Notes: a model not told the origin generated them from the sequence alone. Shown: positions 17,547 to 30,422, counted from the stretch's first letter. The stretch is 64,000 nucleotides of DNA from Planotetraspora phitsanulokensis (GCF_016863295.1 NZ_BOOP01000023.1:177606-241605), one strand, 5' to 3'. Numbers and translations are program-made.

Positions 17547-20144
17547 CTAGCGGAGAGTTCCGTTGGTCATGCCCGCCGGCTCCTCGGGAGCCGCGACGAG
17601 ACCGAGCTCCGCGGGCGATGCCATGAGCGGGTGGAAGGGCACGACGCGGACGGTGTACCCGAACGCGCCGGTGCGGTCCAGGGGCAGGTCTCCGGTGTAG
17701 TAGGCCCTGCCGTCGTCGTCGACCGAGTCGGCCTTGAGCGTCACGTGGGCGGGCGAGATCAGCTCGTCATGAGGCCCGACGCGACCGTAGGCCACCTGCA
17801 CCTGGACGTCGTCGGCGGACAGCTCGCCCAGCGCGATGGTCGCCCGCAGATCCAGCCTGGCCCCGAGTTCGGGGGCGTCCCCGATCCCGGCGGCCTCGAC
17901 GTGCTCCACCCGGATCCCCGGCCACGCCTGGGTGAGCCTCAGTTTCCACGCGGCGAACTGACGGGCGTTCTCGTAACCGTCCGCCGTGAGCGCGCGGGCC
18001 GAGCTCGCGGCCGGCGTGTACAGGGTCTCGACGTAGTCGCGCAACATCCGGCCGGCGAGGACCTTGGGCCCGAGCGAGCTGAGCGTGTGCTTGACCATCT
18101 CCAGCCAGCGCCGGGGCAGGCCGTCGGCCGCGCGGTCGTAGAAGCGGTCGGCGACCTCACGCTCGATGATGTCGTACAGGGCCGCCGCCTCCAGCTCGTC
18201 GCGGCGCTCGGGGTCGGTGACGCCGTCGGCGCTGGGGATGGCCCATCCGTTGTTGCCGTCGAACCACTCGTCCCACCACCCGTCGAGGATCGACAGGTTG
18301 AGACCGCCGTTGAGCGCGGCCTTCATCCCCGACGTGCCGCACGCCTCCAGCGGCCGCAGCGGGTTGTTCATCCACACGTCGGAGCCGGTGACCATGAGCC
18401 GGCCGAGGGCCATGTCGTAGTCGGGCAGGAAGACGATGCGGTGCCGCACGTCCTCCTGATCGGCGAAGCGGACCATCTGCTGGATGAACTTCTTGCCGCC
18501 CTCGTCGGCCGGGTGCGCCTTGCCCGCGATCACGATCTGGACCGGCTTGTCGGGGTCGAGGAGCAGCTTCTTCAGCCGCTCTGGGTCCGACAACATCAGT
18601 GTGAGCCGCTTGTAGGACGGCACCCGCCGGGCGAACCCGATGGTCAGGGCATCGGGGTCGAGCGCCTCGTCGACCCAGGTCAGCTCCGCCTCCGCGGCGC
18701 CGCGCTGCCGCCAGGACCGCTTGATGCGCTTGCGGGCCTCGGTCACCAGGTGCGCCCGGAGCCTGCCCCGGATGGACCAGATGTCGCCGTCGGAGAGCTT
18801 CCGTACGGCATCCCAGCCCTGTGACATGTCGGTCAGGGAGGCCAGCTCGTCGCCCGCCAGCTCCATGATCTCGCGGCCGACCCAGGTCGGGGCGTGTACG
18901 CCGTTGGTGATCGACCCGATCGGCACCTCCTCGACGTCGAAGCCCGGCCACAGCCCCTTGAACATCTCCCGGCTGACCTCGCCGTGCAGCTCCGAGACGC
19001 CGTTGACCCGCTGGGCGAGCCGCATGCCCATGACCGCCATGTTGAAGACGGCGGGATCGGCGTCGGGGCCGTCGGGCTCGGCGCCCAGCTCGAGGATGCG
19101 GTCGACGCTCACCGTCGGCCAGGCATTGGCGCCGCCGAACTGCCTGGCGATCATCTCGGCGGGGAACCTGTCGATCCCCGCGGGGACCGGGGTGTGCGTG
19201 GTGAAGACGGTGCCTGCCCTGACGGCCTCGAGGGCCTCGTCGAAGGACAGGCGCGCCTCGGTGAGCTCGCGGATGCGCTCCAGGCCGAGGAAGCCCGCGT
19301 GGCCCTCGTTGGTGTGGAACACCTCGGGCTCGGGGTGGCCGGTGATGCGGCAGTAGGCCCGGATCGCGCGCACGCCGCCGACGCCGAGCAGCAGCTCCTG
19401 GACGAGCCGGTGGTCGGTCCCGCCGCCGTAGAGCCGGTCGGTCACGTCCCTGTTGGCCGAGTCGTTGTCGGCGATGTCGGAGTCGAGCAGCAGCAGCGGC
19501 ACCCGGCCGACCTGCGCGATCCAGATCTGGGCGTGCAGCGTGCGGGAGCCGGGCAGGCTGATCCGGACCCGCGCGGGGGCGCCGTCCTCCTCCTTCAGAA
19601 GGGTGAGCGGGAGGCCTCCGGGGTCGAGGGACGGGTAGTGCTCCTGCTGCCACCCCTCGGGGGACAGCGACTGTGAGAAGTAACCGTGGCGGTACAGGAG
19701 GCCGACGCCGAGGATCGGCACGCCGAGGTCGCTCGCCGCCTTGAGGTGGTCGCCCGCCAGGATGCCCAGGCCGCCCGAGTACTGGGGAAGGGCCGCGGCG
19801 ATGCCGTACTCGGGGGAGAAGTAACCGATCGCGGCGGGCCCGCCGTCCTGCGACTGGTACCACCGGGGAGCGGTCATGTACTCGCGGAGGTCGTCGGCCG
19901 CGTCGGCCAGCCGGCGCAGGAAGCGCCGGTCCTGGGCGAGCTCGCGCAGCCGGTCGGCCTCCACCGCGCCCAGAAGGGCGACGGGGTCGTGATCGACCCT
20001 CTCCCACACCTCGGGGTCGACCTCGGCGAACAGGTCCATGGTCTCCGGGTGCCATGACCAGCGGAGATTCCGGACCAGCTCGCCCAGCGGCTCGAGCTGC
20101 GGGGGAAGGACGGTGCGGACGGTGAACCTGCGGATAGCTCTCAC
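17547..20144 (-). CDS. glgP: Glycogen / alpha-glucan phosphorylase
   Basis: Phosphorylase of 865 residues, the length of the short actinobacterial form, which releases glucose-1-phosphate from alpha-1,4-glucan using PLP. It starts at GTG 20144 with MRAIRRFTVRTVLPPQLEPL and has an N-terminal DUF3417-like part (LRNLRWSWHPET). The PLP and active-site region reads GKAHPADEGGKKFIQQM, MALGRLMVTGSDVWMNNPLRP, and EACGTSGMKAALNGGLNLS. It is divergent from glgE across a 546-bp gap, which is the common arrangement in GlgE-pathway genomes, and would degrade the glucan made by the genes on the other side. Confidence 0.96.
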   Translation of the reverse strand: MRAIRRFTVRTVLPPQLEPLGELVRNLRWSWHPETMDLFAEVDPEVWERVDHDPVALLGAVEADRLRELAQDRRFLRRLADAADDLREYMTAPRWYQSQDGGPAAIGYFSPEYGIAAALPQYSGGLGILAGDHLKAASDLGVPILGVGLLYRHGYFSQSLSPEGWQQEHYPSLDPGGLPLTLLKEEDGAPARVRISLPGSRTLHAQIWIAQVGRVPLLLLDSDIADNDSANRDVTDRLYGGGTDHRLVQELLLGVGGVRAIRAYCRITGHPEPEVFHTNEGHAGFLGLERIRELTEARLSFDEALEAVRAGTVFTTHTPVPAGIDRFPAEMIARQFGGANAWPTVSVDRILELGAEPDGPDADPAVFNMAVMGMRLAQRVNGVSELHGEVSREMFKGLWPGFDVEEVPIGSITNGVHAPTWVGREIMELAGDELASLTDMSQGWDAVRKLSDGDIWSIRGRLRAHLVTEARKRIKRSWRQRGAAEAELTWVDEALDPDALTIGFARRVPSYKRLTLMLSDPERLKKLLLDPDKPVQIVIAGKAHPADEGGKKFIQQMVRFADQEDVRHRIVFLPDYDMALGRLMVTGSDVWMNNPLRPLEACGTSGMKAALNGGLNLSILDGWWDEWFDGNNGWAIPSADGVTDPERRDELEAAALYDIIEREVADRFYDRAADGLPRRWLEMVKHTLSSLGPKVLAGRMLRDYVETLYTPAASSARALTADGYENARQFAAWKLRLTQAWPGIRVEHVEAAGIGDAPELGARLDLRATIALGELSADDVQVQVAYGRVGPHDELISPAHVTLKADSVDDDGRAYYTGDLPLDRTGAFGYTVRVVPFHPLMASPAELGLVAAPEEPAGMTNGTLR

Positions 20145-20690
20145 GGGGCCAGACCCTAGTTACTCAGCGCCACGACGCGCGACCGAAACACTCTGTCCGA
20201 TGCCGGGGATGCCCGCGGATGCGACACTTCCCTGGATTTCTTGCATAAGCGCACTCACCACTAACAAACCGGCTCAAACCTCACAAAACTACACTGGCTC
20301 AGGTGAGTCCCACCGGCGATGCTACGACCCGCTCGCGTGTGCTCGCTCACCACAGAGCGGCCGGCCGAACACACCGCGCAGTCTTGCCGAACACACCGCG
20401 CAGTCTTTCCGCCGGCAGGGGTAAGAGGGGACTATTGGGGCAACCCCTCTATGAGCGATGTTCCCCGTGACGGGTTCCTCGACGTGCCGTCTCCGGGCGG
20501 CGCGGGCGCGCGACGGCACGACCAGCAGGACACGGCACCATCCCGGCACCACCTGAGAACGATCCGGCGCGGCCACGCCAGGCCAGGCCGGTGAACGCTC
20601 GGGCAACCCCGGAAATCGACCTGATTGACCCATTGAGAAGATCTTGAAAATCCGACGGCACCGGGCGTGCCGTCGCTAACGTGAGTGACG
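20145..20690. other. 546-bp divergent glgP/glgE intergenic region
   Basis: No gene is convincing here. It should carry promoters for both directions. The glgP-proximal part has an A/T-richer patch (CTAACAAACCGGCTCAAACC, near 20260). A perfect 22-bp tandem duplication lies at 20364-20407. The 100 bp before glgE include TTGACCCATTGAGAAGATCT, a possible -35 region, but no well-placed -10 was recognised. Confidence 0.6.
20364..20407 (+). repeat. Perfect 22-bp tandem duplication
   Basis: Two contiguous identical copies of a 22-bp unit beginning GCCGAACACACCGCGCAGTC and ending TT occupy 20364-20385 and 20386-20407. It lies in the glgP/glgE divergent promoter region and could be a duplicated regulator site or a slippage product. 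Confidence 0.9.
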
Positions 20691-22748
20691 ATGATCGGAA
20701 GAATCCCAATCCAGGACATCCAGCCCGTCGTCGACTGCGGACGCCGGTCCGCGAAGGCGGCCGCGGGTGAGACCTTCGAGATCAGCGCCACCGTGTTCCG
20801 CGAGGGACACGACGCCGTGGCCGCCGGGGTCGTGCTGATCGACCCCAGCGGGGCGTCGAAACGGCTGCTGCGCATGCGGGAGGTCGCTCCGGGCACCGAC
20901 AGGTGGAGCGCGGAGGTGACGCTGCCGGCCGAGGGCCTGTGGCAGTTCCGCGTCGAGGCGTGGAGTGATCCCGTCGCCACCTGGATGCACGACGCGGAGA
21001 TCAAGATCCCGCGCGGCCTGGACGCGGACCTCATGTGCGAGGAGGGCGCCCGGCTCTTCGAGCGCGCGGCGAGAGCCGTACGGGCCGCCGACTGCAAGGA
21101 CGATCCCGCGGACGACTCCTGCGCGCACCGGGCGGCGATGCTGGCGATCGCCGAGCGCCTGCGGGACGACCGCGTCGATCCGCGTGCGCGCTTCACCGTG
21201 GCGCAGTTGCCTGAGACGGCCGCGCTGATCGCGGCACACCCGCTGCGCGATCTGACCACGCGGTCCGGCAAGTGCCGGGTGCAGGTGGACAGGCGGCGGG
21301 CGCTGTTCGGATCCTGGTACGAGTTCTTCCCCCGGTCGGAGGGGGCGGTGGCCGAAAGCGACACCGACCCCACGATCGCTCCGAAATCCGGAAATTTCCG
21401 GACTGCGGCGAAGCGGCTGCCGGCCATCGCCCAGATGGGCTTCGACATCGTCTATCTGCCGCCGATCCACCCGATCGGCGAGCAGTTCCGCAAGGGGCGC
21501 AACAACACCCTCACCCCGGAGCAGTACGACCCCGGCTCACCCTGGGCGATCGGCTCCGAGGACGGCGGGCACGACGCGATCCATCCCGATCTCGGCACGT
21601 TCGAGGACTTCGACGACTTCGTCGCCAGAGCGAGGGACCTGGGCATGGAGATCGCCCTCGACCTCGCGCTGCAGTGCTCCCCCGACCACCCCTGGGTGAA
21701 GGAGCACCCCGAATGGTTCAACATCCGGGCCGACGGGTCGATCGCGTACGCCGAGAACCCGCCCAAGAAGTACCAGGACATCTATCCGCTGAACTTCGAC
21801 AAGGACCCCGAGGGGATCTACGCCGAGGTCAAGCGGGTGGTCCGGCTCTGGATGGACCACGGCGTCCGGGTCTTCCGCGTGGACAACCCCCACACCAAGC
21901 CGGTGAACTTCTGGGAGCGGCTGCTGGCGGACATCAACGCCACCGACCCCGACGTGCTGTTCCTGGCGGAGGCGTTCACCCGGCCCGCGATGCTGCAGAC
22001 GCTCGCCAAGATCGGGTTCCACCAGTCGTACACCTATTTCACGTGGAAGAACTCCAAGTCCGACGTGGAGGAGTACTTCGGGGAGCTCGCCCACGAGACC
22101 TCGCACTTCCTGCGCCCGAACCTGTTCGTCAACACTCCGGACATCCTGCACGAGTACCTGCAGCACGGAGGGGTGCCCGCCTTCAAGATCAGGGCGGTGC
22201 TCGGCGCGCTGATGTCGCCGACCTGGGGTGTCTACTCCGGCTACGAGCTGGCCGAGAACGTCCCGGTACGGCCCGGCAGCGAGGAATACCTGGATAGCGA
22301 GAAATATCAGTACAGGGTGCGCGACTGGGCCGCCGCCGAGCGGGAGGGGCGCAGTCTCGCCCCGTTCATCACGCAGCTCAATTTGTTGCGAAGAGCTCAC
22401 CCGGCACTCCAGGAACTGCGTAACCTACGGTTTCACAGCGTCGACCAGCCGGACCTGATCTGCTTCTCCAAGAGACTGCCCGGCGCCTACGACACGGCCA
22501 CACGACGGCACGGCATAGGCGATGTGGTACTGGCCGTCGTGAATCTGGATCCGCACAACACCCACGAGGCGACCGTCCGGCTGGACATGCCCGCACTCGG
22601 CCTCGACTGGCAGGACCAGTTCGTCGTGCATGATGAACTGTCGGGCGAGTCGTACCACTGGGGGCAGGCCGACTACGTGCGCCTCGACCCGCACGTCAAT
22701 CCCGCACACGTCTTCACGCTCCGCCACGGGTCAGTGCTCCGCCCGTGA
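20691..22748 (+). CDS. glgE: Alpha-1,4-glucan:maltose-1-phosphate maltosyltransferase
   Basis: GH13_3 enzyme of 685 residues that extends alpha-glucan with maltose units from maltose-1-phosphate. The N-terminal carbohydrate-binding-like domain begins [20 protein letters not shown]. The catalytic barrel has [18 protein letters not shown], the nucleophile region [19 protein letters not shown] (Asp near residue 398) and the acid/base region [13 protein letters not shown] (Glu near 426). ATG 20691 is preferred; a GTG two codons upstream is possible. It heads the operon with treS, mak and glgB, which together convert trehalose to branched glucan. Confidence 0.97.
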   Translation: MIGRIPIQDIQPVVDCGRRSAKAAAGETFEISATVFREGHDAVAAGVVLIDPSGASKRLLRMREVAPGTDRWSAEVTLPAEGLWQFRVEAWSDPVATWMHDAEIKIPRGLDADLMCEEGARLFERAARAVRAADCKDDPADDSCAHRAAMLAIAERLRDDRVDPRARFTVAQLPETAALIAAHPLRDLTTRSGKCRVQVDRRRALFGSWYEFFPRSEGAVAESDTDPTIAPKSGNFRTAAKRLPAIAQMGFDIVYLPPIHPIGEQFRKGRNNTLTPEQYDPGSPWAIGSEDGGHDAIHPDLGTFEDFDDFVARARDLGMEIALDLALQCSPDHPWVKEHPEWFNIRADGSIAYAENPPKKYQDIYPLNFDKDPEGIYAEVKRVVRLWMDHGVRVFRVDNPHTKPVNFWERLLADINATDPDVLFLAEAFTRPAMLQTLAKIGFHQSYTYFTWKNSKSDVEEYFGELAHETSHFLRPNLFVNTPDILHEYLQHGGVPAFKIRAVLGALMSPTWGVYSGYELAENVPVRPGSEEYLDSEKYQYRVRDWAAAEREGRSLAPFITQLNLLRRAHPALQELRNLRFHSVDQPDLICFSKRLPGAYDTATRRHGIGDVVLAVVNLDPHNTHEATVRLDMPALGLDWQDQFVVHDELSGESYHWGQADYVRLDPHVNPAHVFTLRHGSVLRP

Positions 22749-22779
22749 GCGTGGCCCTGCACATCCGGGGAGTCCACAG

Positions 22780-24509
<1,730 letters not shown>

Positions 24510-24513
<4 letters not shown>

Positions 24514-25859
24514 CGACTTCACTTCAGGAGCTTCTGGCCGGCTGGATCACCGGACAGCGGTGGTTCGCCGGCAAGGGGCGCGCGATCGATGACCTGTCCG
24601 TCGACACCCTGACCGAGCTGGATCCGGGCGACCCGACGCTGGTCCACGCCATCGTGTCCGTACGGCAGGGCGAGCGCACCACGCGGTACCAGATCCCGCT
24701 CGGCCTGCGGGCACGCATGCCCGACCGGCTCCAGCACGTCCTGATCGGCTCGTGCGACTGGCGGGGGCGCCCGATGTGCGCCTACGACGCGGCGCACGAC
24801 GCGACGCTGACGTCCCGGCTGCTGAACGGCATGGACTCCGAGCTGCGGGTGCGGCGGCTCGGGTTCCACCGGGTGGCGGGCACCACGATCGACACCTCGC
24901 AGCGCAGCCTCGTGCTGACCGCCGAGCAGTCGAACACGTCGCTGGTCTTCGGCGACATGTACATCCTCAAGCTGTTCCGCCAGCTCACGCCCGGCCTCAA
25001 TCCCGAACTCGAGGTGATCACGGCGCTCGCCGGCGCGGGTTCGGCCCACGTCGCCCGGCCGTACGGCTGGATCGAGACGGAGCTGGACGGCGAGACCACG
25101 ACTCTGGCGATCATGCAGGAGTACCTCTCCAACGCCAACGAGGGCTGGACGATGGCGCTGACCAGCGTCCGGGACCTCTACGCCACCCCGCCGGGGATGC
25201 CGGCGGAGGACGCGGGCGGCGACTTCGCCGCGGAGGCGTTCCGTCTCGGGACGGCGACGGCCGAGGTCCACGCCGAGCTCGCCGAGGCCTTTCCCACGGG
25301 AGTGATCGAGCCTCCCGAGATCAAACGGATGACCGAGCGCTTCCAGCGGCGCCTGGAGAAGGCCGTCGCCGAGGTCCCCGCCCTGGCGCCGCACGCGGGC
25401 GTGGCCCATGAGGCGTTCGACCGGCTGGCCGACCTCGACCACGAGATACCGGTCCAGCGGGTGCACGGCGACTATCACCTCGGCCAGGTCATGCGCACCC
25501 CGGCCGACTGGGTGGTGCTCGACTTCGAGGGCGAACCGGGCCAGCCTCTCGCGGACCGCCGGGCTCTGGACTCGCCCCTGCGCGACGTGGCGGGCATGTT
25601 GCGCTCGTTCGAATACGCGGCGCGGCACCTGCTGGCGGGTCACCCGCGCGCGGAGTCCCTGGAGAGACGGGCGCAGGAATGGGCGGCGCGCAACCGGGCG
25701 GCGTTCCTCGCGGGCTACTCGGCGGCCGGCGGCGCGATCCGCGGCCACGACGCGGTCTTCCTGCGGGCGCTCGAGCTGACCAAGGCCGTGTACGAGGTCG
25801 TGTACGAGGCTCGTAACCGCCCCACGTGGTTGCCCATCCCCCTGTCCGCCTTCAGCTGA
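24510..25859 (+). CDS. mak: Maltokinase
   Basis: Makes maltose-1-phosphate from maltose and ATP for GlgE, 449 residues. It starts with GTG 24510 inside the treS stop (GTGA) after the ribosome site GAAGGAGG. The N-terminal cap domain begins [20 protein letters not shown], typical of Mak/Pep2. The kinase part has [20 protein letters not shown], with the ATP-binding Lys, and the aminoglycoside-phosphotransferase-like catalytic segments [13 protein letters not shown] and [18 protein letters not shown]. Gene order treS-mak-glgB supports the assignment. Confidence 0.96.
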
Positions 25860-25930
25860 GGTCGGCCACCGGCCTCAGTCGATCTACTGATTTGTTGGGA
25901 CCTCGGATGGTTCTAGGGCAGGGTGAAGGA

Positions 25931-28078
25931 ATGGACTTGGACCGGCTGGCAGGCGGGGCGCACCACGACCCCCACTCGATCCTCGGCGCGCACCTCGAAC
26001 AGGACGGCGTGACGATCCGGGCCCTGCGGCCCTTCGCCGAGAAGGTCGAGGCGCTGATCGACGGCCGGCCGCACGAGCTGAGTCATGCGAGTTTCGGCGT
26101 CTTCGAGACGACCCTCCCCGGCGTGGACAAGATCCCCGACTACCGGCTGCGCGTCACGTATCCGGGGGGCGAGCCGTACGAGACGGGTGACCCGTACCGC
26201 CACTGGCCGACCCTGGGTGAGATCGATCTGCACCTCATCGGCGAGGGACGCCATGAGCGCCTGTGGGAGGTGCTCGGCGCGCGCGTCCTGCGCCACGAGG
26301 ACACCGACGGCACGGCGTTCGCCGCCTGGGCCCCCAACGCCCAGGGGGTGCGGGTGATCGGCGACTTCAACCACTGGAACGGCGGCGGGCACCCGATGCG
26401 CTCGCTCGGCCGTTCGGGCGTGTGGGAGCTGTTCATCCCCGATGTCGGGGCCGGCGCCCGCTACAAGTTCCAGATCCTCGGCATGGACGGCGTGTGGCGC
26501 GAGAAGGCCGACCCGATGGCCCGCCGCACCGAGGTGCCCCCGGCGACCGCCTCGATCGTCGAGCAGGCGGAGTACGCCTGGCGCGACGAGGAGTGGCTGG
26601 CCGCCCGGTCGGGCCGCGACGCCCTGACCGCGCCGATGAGCACCTACGAGGTCCACCTCGGCTCGTGGCGTCCGGGGCTGTCGTACCGCGACCTGGCCAC
26701 CGAGCTGGTCTCCTACGTGAAGGACATGGGCTTCACCCACGTGGAGTTCCTGCCCGTGGCCGAGCACCCGTTCGGGGGGTCGTGGGGCTACCAGGTGACG
26801 TCCTACTACGCCCCGACGTCGCGGTTCGGCTCGCCCGACGACTTCCGGCACCTGGTCGACGAACTCCACCAGGCGGGCATCGGCGTGATCGTCGACTGGG
26901 TGCCCGCGCACTTCCCCATGGACGAGTGGGGGCTCGCGCGCTTCGACGGCACGCCGCTCTACGAGCACGCCGACCCGGCGCGCGGCGAGCATCCCGACTG
27001 GGGGACCTACGTCTTCGACTTCGGCCGCCGCGAGGTGCGCAACTTCCTGGTCGCCAACGCCGTGTTCTGGCTGAAGGAGTTCCACATCGACGGGCTGCGT
27101 GTGGACGCCGTGGCCTCGATGCTGTACCTGGACTACTCGCGCCGCGAGGGCGAGTGGACGCCGAACATCCACGGCGGCAGGGAGAACCTCGACGCGATCG
27201 AGTTCCTCAAGGAGATGAACTCCGTCTGCTACCGCGAGGTGCCGGGGATCGTGACGATCGCCGAGGAGTCCACGGCCTGGCCGGGGGTGTCACGACCCGT
27301 CCACCTCGGGGGGCTGGGCTTCGGCTTCAAATGGAACATGGGCTGGATGCACGACACGCTCGGCTACCTCGCGCGTGAGCCGATCTTCCGGCAGTACCAC
27401 CACCACCAGATGACCTTCTCCCTCATGTACGCGTTCTCCGAGAACTTCGTGCTGCCCCTGTCGCATGACGAGGTCGTCCATATGAAGGGGTCGCTGCTGG
27501 GCAAGATGCCCGGTGACGAGTGGCAGCGCTTCGCCAACCTGCGGGCGCTCTACGCCTTCATGTGGGCGCATCCCGGCAAGCAGCTGCTGTTCATGGGCGG
27601 CGAGTTCGGCCAGGGCGCCGAGTGGTCGGAGTCCAAGGGCCTCGACTGGTGGGTGCTCGACTTCGACTTCCACAAGGGCGTGCAGCGTCTGGTCCGCGAC
27701 CTGAACCGGATCTACCGGGAGACGCCGGCGCTGTTCACCCAGGACGCCACACCGGACGGCTTCCGCTGGATCGACGCCGACGACGCCTCGGGCAACGTCT
27801 TCTCCTTCCTGCGGTACGGCACGGACGGCTCGATGCTGGCCTGCATCGCGAACTTCTCCGGCGGGACGCACGAGAACTACCACCTCGGTCTCCCGGTCGG
27901 CGGCCGCTGGGAGGAGATCGTCAACACCGACGCCTACGAGTACGCGGGAAGCGGGACCGGCAACCTCGGTTCCGTGGAGGCGGTTGACGTGCCTCACCAC
28001 GGCCTGCCGTACTCCGCCCGCCTGCGCGTCCCCCCACTCGGAGCCGTGTGGCTGCGCAAGCCCTCCCCCTCCTCGTGA
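25931..28078 (+). CDS. glgB: 1,4-alpha-glucan branching enzyme
   Basis: GH13_9 enzyme of 715 residues that introduces alpha-1,6 branches. An N1 domain ([20 protein letters not shown]) precedes a CBM48 domain ([20 protein letters not shown]). The barrel has [20 protein letters not shown], the nucleophile Asp in [19 protein letters not shown] (near residue 393), Glu in [14 protein letters not shown] (near 444) and [17 protein letters not shown] 25931 follows AGGGTGAAGGA; an ATG 24 bp upstream is possible but lacks a better site. It is the last gene of the GlgE pathway operon, 71 bp after mak. Confidence 0.96.
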   Translation: MDLDRLAGGAHHDPHSILGAHLEQDGVTIRALRPFAEKVEALIDGRPHELSHASFGVFETTLPGVDKIPDYRLRVTYPGGEPYETGDPYRHWPTLGEIDLHLIGEGRHERLWEVLGARVLRHEDTDGTAFAAWAPNAQGVRVIGDFNHWNGGGHPMRSLGRSGVWELFIPDVGAGARYKFQILGMDGVWREKADPMARRTEVPPATASIVEQAEYAWRDEEWLAARSGRDALTAPMSTYEVHLGSWRPGLSYRDLATELVSYVKDMGFTHVEFLPVAEHPFGGSWGYQVTSYYAPTSRFGSPDDFRHLVDELHQAGIGVIVDWVPAHFPMDEWGLARFDGTPLYEHADPARGEHPDWGTYVFDFGRREVRNFLVANAVFWLKEFHIDGLRVDAVASMLYLDYSRREGEWTPNIHGGRENLDAIEFLKEMNSVCYREVPGIVTIAEESTAWPGVSRPVHLGGLGFGFKWNMGWMHDTLGYLAREPIFRQYHHHQMTFSLMYAFSENFVLPLSHDEVVHMKGSLLGKMPGDEWQRFANLRALYAFMWAHPGKQLLFMGGEFGQGAEWSESKGLDWWVLDFDFHKGVQRLVRDLNRIYRETPALFTQDATPDGFRWIDADDASGNVFSFLRYGTDGSMLACIANFSGGTHENYHLGLPVGGRWEEIVNTDAYEYAGSGTGNLGSVEAVDVPHHGLPYSARLRVPPLGAVWLRKPSPSS

Positions 28079-28106
28079 TCCCCAGCTCGGGCCGCTGATC
28101 CGCGAA

Positions 28107-28125
28107 CCTGTGCATGATCACGGCC
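28107..28125 (-). repeat. Single GTGATCATGCAC intergenic repeat copy
   Basis: GTGCATGATCACGG at 28110-28123 is the reverse orientation of the core. Read on the minus strand it continues CACAGGTTCGCGGATCAGC, matching the flank of the copy at 32584 (CACATGTTCGCAGAA). It lies between glgB and sppA. Confidence 0.75.
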
Positions 28126-28170
28126 GATGTGGGCGGACTCGGCCAAGCCGTGATGGCGCGACCGTCGCCT

Positions 28171-29874
28171 ATGGTGACATTTATGGACGCGACACAGGCC
28201 ATCATGGAGACCGTCGACAGGCTTCGGCAACGCCGTACCGCGGCACTCGTGCTGGAGCTCGATCTCACCGAGGGACTGTCCGAGGGACCGCCCTCCGACC
28301 CGCTCGGCGCCTTGCTGTCCATGCGCAGGGCCCGGCTCACCGACGTGTTGTCGGGGCTGCGGCGCGCCCGCACCGATCCCCGGGTCAAGGGCCTGGTCGT
28401 GAAGATCGGCGGCAACCCCATCGGCCTCGGCATGGTCCAGGAGCTGCGCACCGCCGTACTGAAGCTCAGGGCCGCGGGGAAGCGGACCGTCGCGTTCGCG
28501 GAGACGTTCGGCGAGTTCGGCGCCGGGACCGTTCCGTACTACCTGGCCAGCGCGTTCGAGAAGGTCTACCTCCAGCCGTCCGGCGACGTGGGCCTCACCG
28601 GCATCGCGCTCGAGCAGCGTTTCGTGCGGGACGCGCTCGCCAAGGCCGGGGTGGAGTACCAGCTCGGCCAGCGCCATGAGTACAAGACCGCGGCCAACAT
28701 GTTCACCCAGAACCGCATGACCGAGCCGCACCGCGAGTCCACCGCGCGCATCGCGGAGTCGGTGACCGAGCAGATCACGGCGGGCATCGCCGAGGCACGC
28801 TCGCTCGAACCCCAGCGGGTGCGCGAGCTCATCGACCAGGGGCCGTTCCTGGGGCCGGAGGCGGTGGAGGCCGGCTTGGTGGACGCCCTCAAGTACCGCG
28901 ACGAGGTGTACGCCGAGGTGGTCGAGGACGGCGCCCACCTGATGTACGTGTCGAGGTACGCCAAGACGGCGCTGGCCAAGCGGCTCCCCCACCCGGGCGA
29001 GAACGTGATCGCGCTGGTCCACGGCACCGGCGCCATCCGGCTCGGCCGCAGCGGCCGCTCGCCGCTCGGCGGCGGTGGCGCCATGGGATCCGACACGATC
29101 TGCGCGGCGCTCCGCTCCGCCCGCCGGGACGACAAGGTCAAGGCCATCGTGTTCCGCGTGGACAGCCCGGGCGGGTCGTACGTCGCCTCGGACGCGATCT
29201 GGCGCGAGGTCGTGCTGGCCCGGCAGGCCGGCAAGCCGGTGATCATCTCGATGGGCGACGTCGCCGCTTCGGGCGGGTACTTCGTCGCGATGGGCGCCGA
29301 CGTCATCGTCGCGCAGCCGGGGACGTTGACCGGCTCGATCGGCGTGTTCGGCGGCAAGCCGGTCGTCGGCGAGCTGCTGGGCAAGCTCGGCGTCGTCACC
29401 GAGGCGGTCTCCGAGGGCGCCAACGCCGGCATGTTCTCCCCCGTGCGTGAGTTCTCCGACGCCCAGTGGGCCCGGGTCAACAGCTGGCTGGACCGGATCT
29501 ACGACGACTTCGTCGGCAAGGTGGCGCAGGGACGCGGCCTGACCAGGGAGCGGACGCACGAGCTCGCCAGGGGCCGGGTCTGGACGGGCGCCGACGCCCG
29601 GGAGGCGGGCCTGGTCGACGAGCTCGGCGGCGTGGAGGACGCGCTGAGCCTGGCCCGCAAGAAGGCCGGGTTACCCAAGGACACCCAGGTCAGAACATAT
29701 CCGCGCATGCATCCGTTGGAGCGGCTCCGGCCGCCGGAGTCCAGCGAGGACCGGTCCGCCGCCCTCGCCAGGGTGCGGCTCGAGGCGTGGGGCCCGATCG
29801 CACGGCTGGCCGGAGAGCTCGGCCTCCCGACGTACGGCCCGCTGATGCTCCCCGGCTGGTGGACGATCCGCTGA
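28171..29874 (+). CDS. sppA: Signal peptide peptidase SppA, 67K type
   Basis: S49 family serine protease of about 567 residues with two tandem S49 domains, as in the long (E. coli type) form, which degrades cleaved signal peptides in the membrane. The catalytic Lys should be in QRHEYKTAANMFTQ of the first domain and the catalytic Ser in MGDVAASGGYFVAMGAD of the second. No clear N-terminal membrane anchor is seen, so it may be soluble or peripherally bound. The start is uncertain: ATGs at 28153, 28171 and 28183 are in frame without a good ribosome site, and upstream sequence is repeat-derived. Confidence 0.9.
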   Translation: MVTFMDATQAIMETVDRLRQRRTAALVLELDLTEGLSEGPPSDPLGALLSMRRARLTDVLSGLRRARTDPRVKGLVVKIGGNPIGLGMVQELRTAVLKLRAAGKRTVAFAETFGEFGAGTVPYYLASAFEKVYLQPSGDVGLTGIALEQRFVRDALAKAGVEYQLGQRHEYKTAANMFTQNRMTEPHRESTARIAESVTEQITAGIAEARSLEPQRVRELIDQGPFLGPEAVEAGLVDALKYRDEVYAEVVEDGAHLMYVSRYAKTALAKRLPHPGENVIALVHGTGAIRLGRSGRSPLGGGGAMGSDTICAALRSARRDDKVKAIVFRVDSPGGSYVASDAIWREVVLARQAGKPVIISMGDVAASGGYFVAMGADVIVAQPGTLTGSIGVFGGKPVVGELLGKLGVVTEAVSEGANAGMFSPVREFSDAQWARVNSWLDRIYDDFVGKVAQGRGLTRERTHELARGRVWTGADAREAGLVDELGGVEDALSLARKKAGLPKDTQVRTYPRMHPLERLRPPESSEDRSAALARVRLEAWGPIARLAGELGLPTYGPLMLPGWWTIR

Positions 29875-29891
29875 GCCGGCCTCCGCAGACC

Positions 29892-30422
29892 ATGAAGATT
29901 GTCACCGCGCACACCGCGGACCTGGACGCCGCGACGCTGAGGGAGGCGCGCGCCCTCTTCTACGACGTCTTCGAGGGCGACCTGGACGACCACGACTGGG
30001 ACCACTCCCTGGGCGGCGTCCACGCCCTCGTCTGGGAGGGACCGGAACTGGTCGCCCACGGGTCGCTCGTCCAGCGGCGTCTGCTGCACGGCGGCCGGGC
30101 GCTTCGCGTGGGATATGTCGAGGCCGTCGGCGTACGCGCCGACCTGCGCAGGAACGGGTACGGCGCCGCCGTCATGACCGCGCTGGAGCGAGTGGTGCGC
30201 GGTGCGTACGACATGGGCGCGCTGAGCAGCACGGAGGAGGCCATCGGCTTCTACGCCGCCCGCGGCTGGAGGCTCTGGCTGGGGCGGACGTGGGCGCTCA
30301 CGCCGGACGGGCCCGTGCGGACGGAGGAGGACGACGGCGGCGTCTACGTCCTGCCCGTGACGGTCTCGCCCGATCTGTCCGGCGATCTCACCTGTGACTG
30401 GAGGGACGGCGACCTCTGGTAG
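29892..30422 (+). CDS. AAC(2')-I family aminoglycoside 2'-N-acetyltransferase
   Basis: GNAT-fold acetyltransferase of 176 residues. It resembles the intrinsic mycobacterial AAC(2')-I enzymes over its whole length: TAHTADLDAATLREARALF near the start, WDHSLGGVHALVWEG, LVQRRLLHGGRALRVGYVEA, the acetyl-CoA loop VRADLRRNGYGAAV, RGAYDMGALSST, FYAARGWRLW, DDGGVYVLPV and the C-terminal CDWRDGDLW. These enzymes acetylate the 2'-amine of gentamicin, tobramycin and related drugs; a role in peptidoglycan acetylation has also been proposed for some. It starts 17 bp after sppA, so they may be cotranscribed. Resistance in the host is inference. Confidence 0.9.
   Translation: MKIVTAHTADLDAATLREARALFYDVFEGDLDDHDWDHSLGGVHALVWEGPELVAHGSLVQRRLLHGGRALRVGYVEAVGVRADLRRNGYGAAVMTALERVVRGAYDMGALSSTEEAIGFYAARGWRLWLGRTWALTPDGPVRTEEDDGGVYVLPVTVSPDLSGDLTCDWRDGDLW

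Noticed and set aside
20432..21448. Minus-strand frame covering the start of glgE
   Set aside because: Antisense to a clearly recognised enzyme with Ser/Arg-rich composition.
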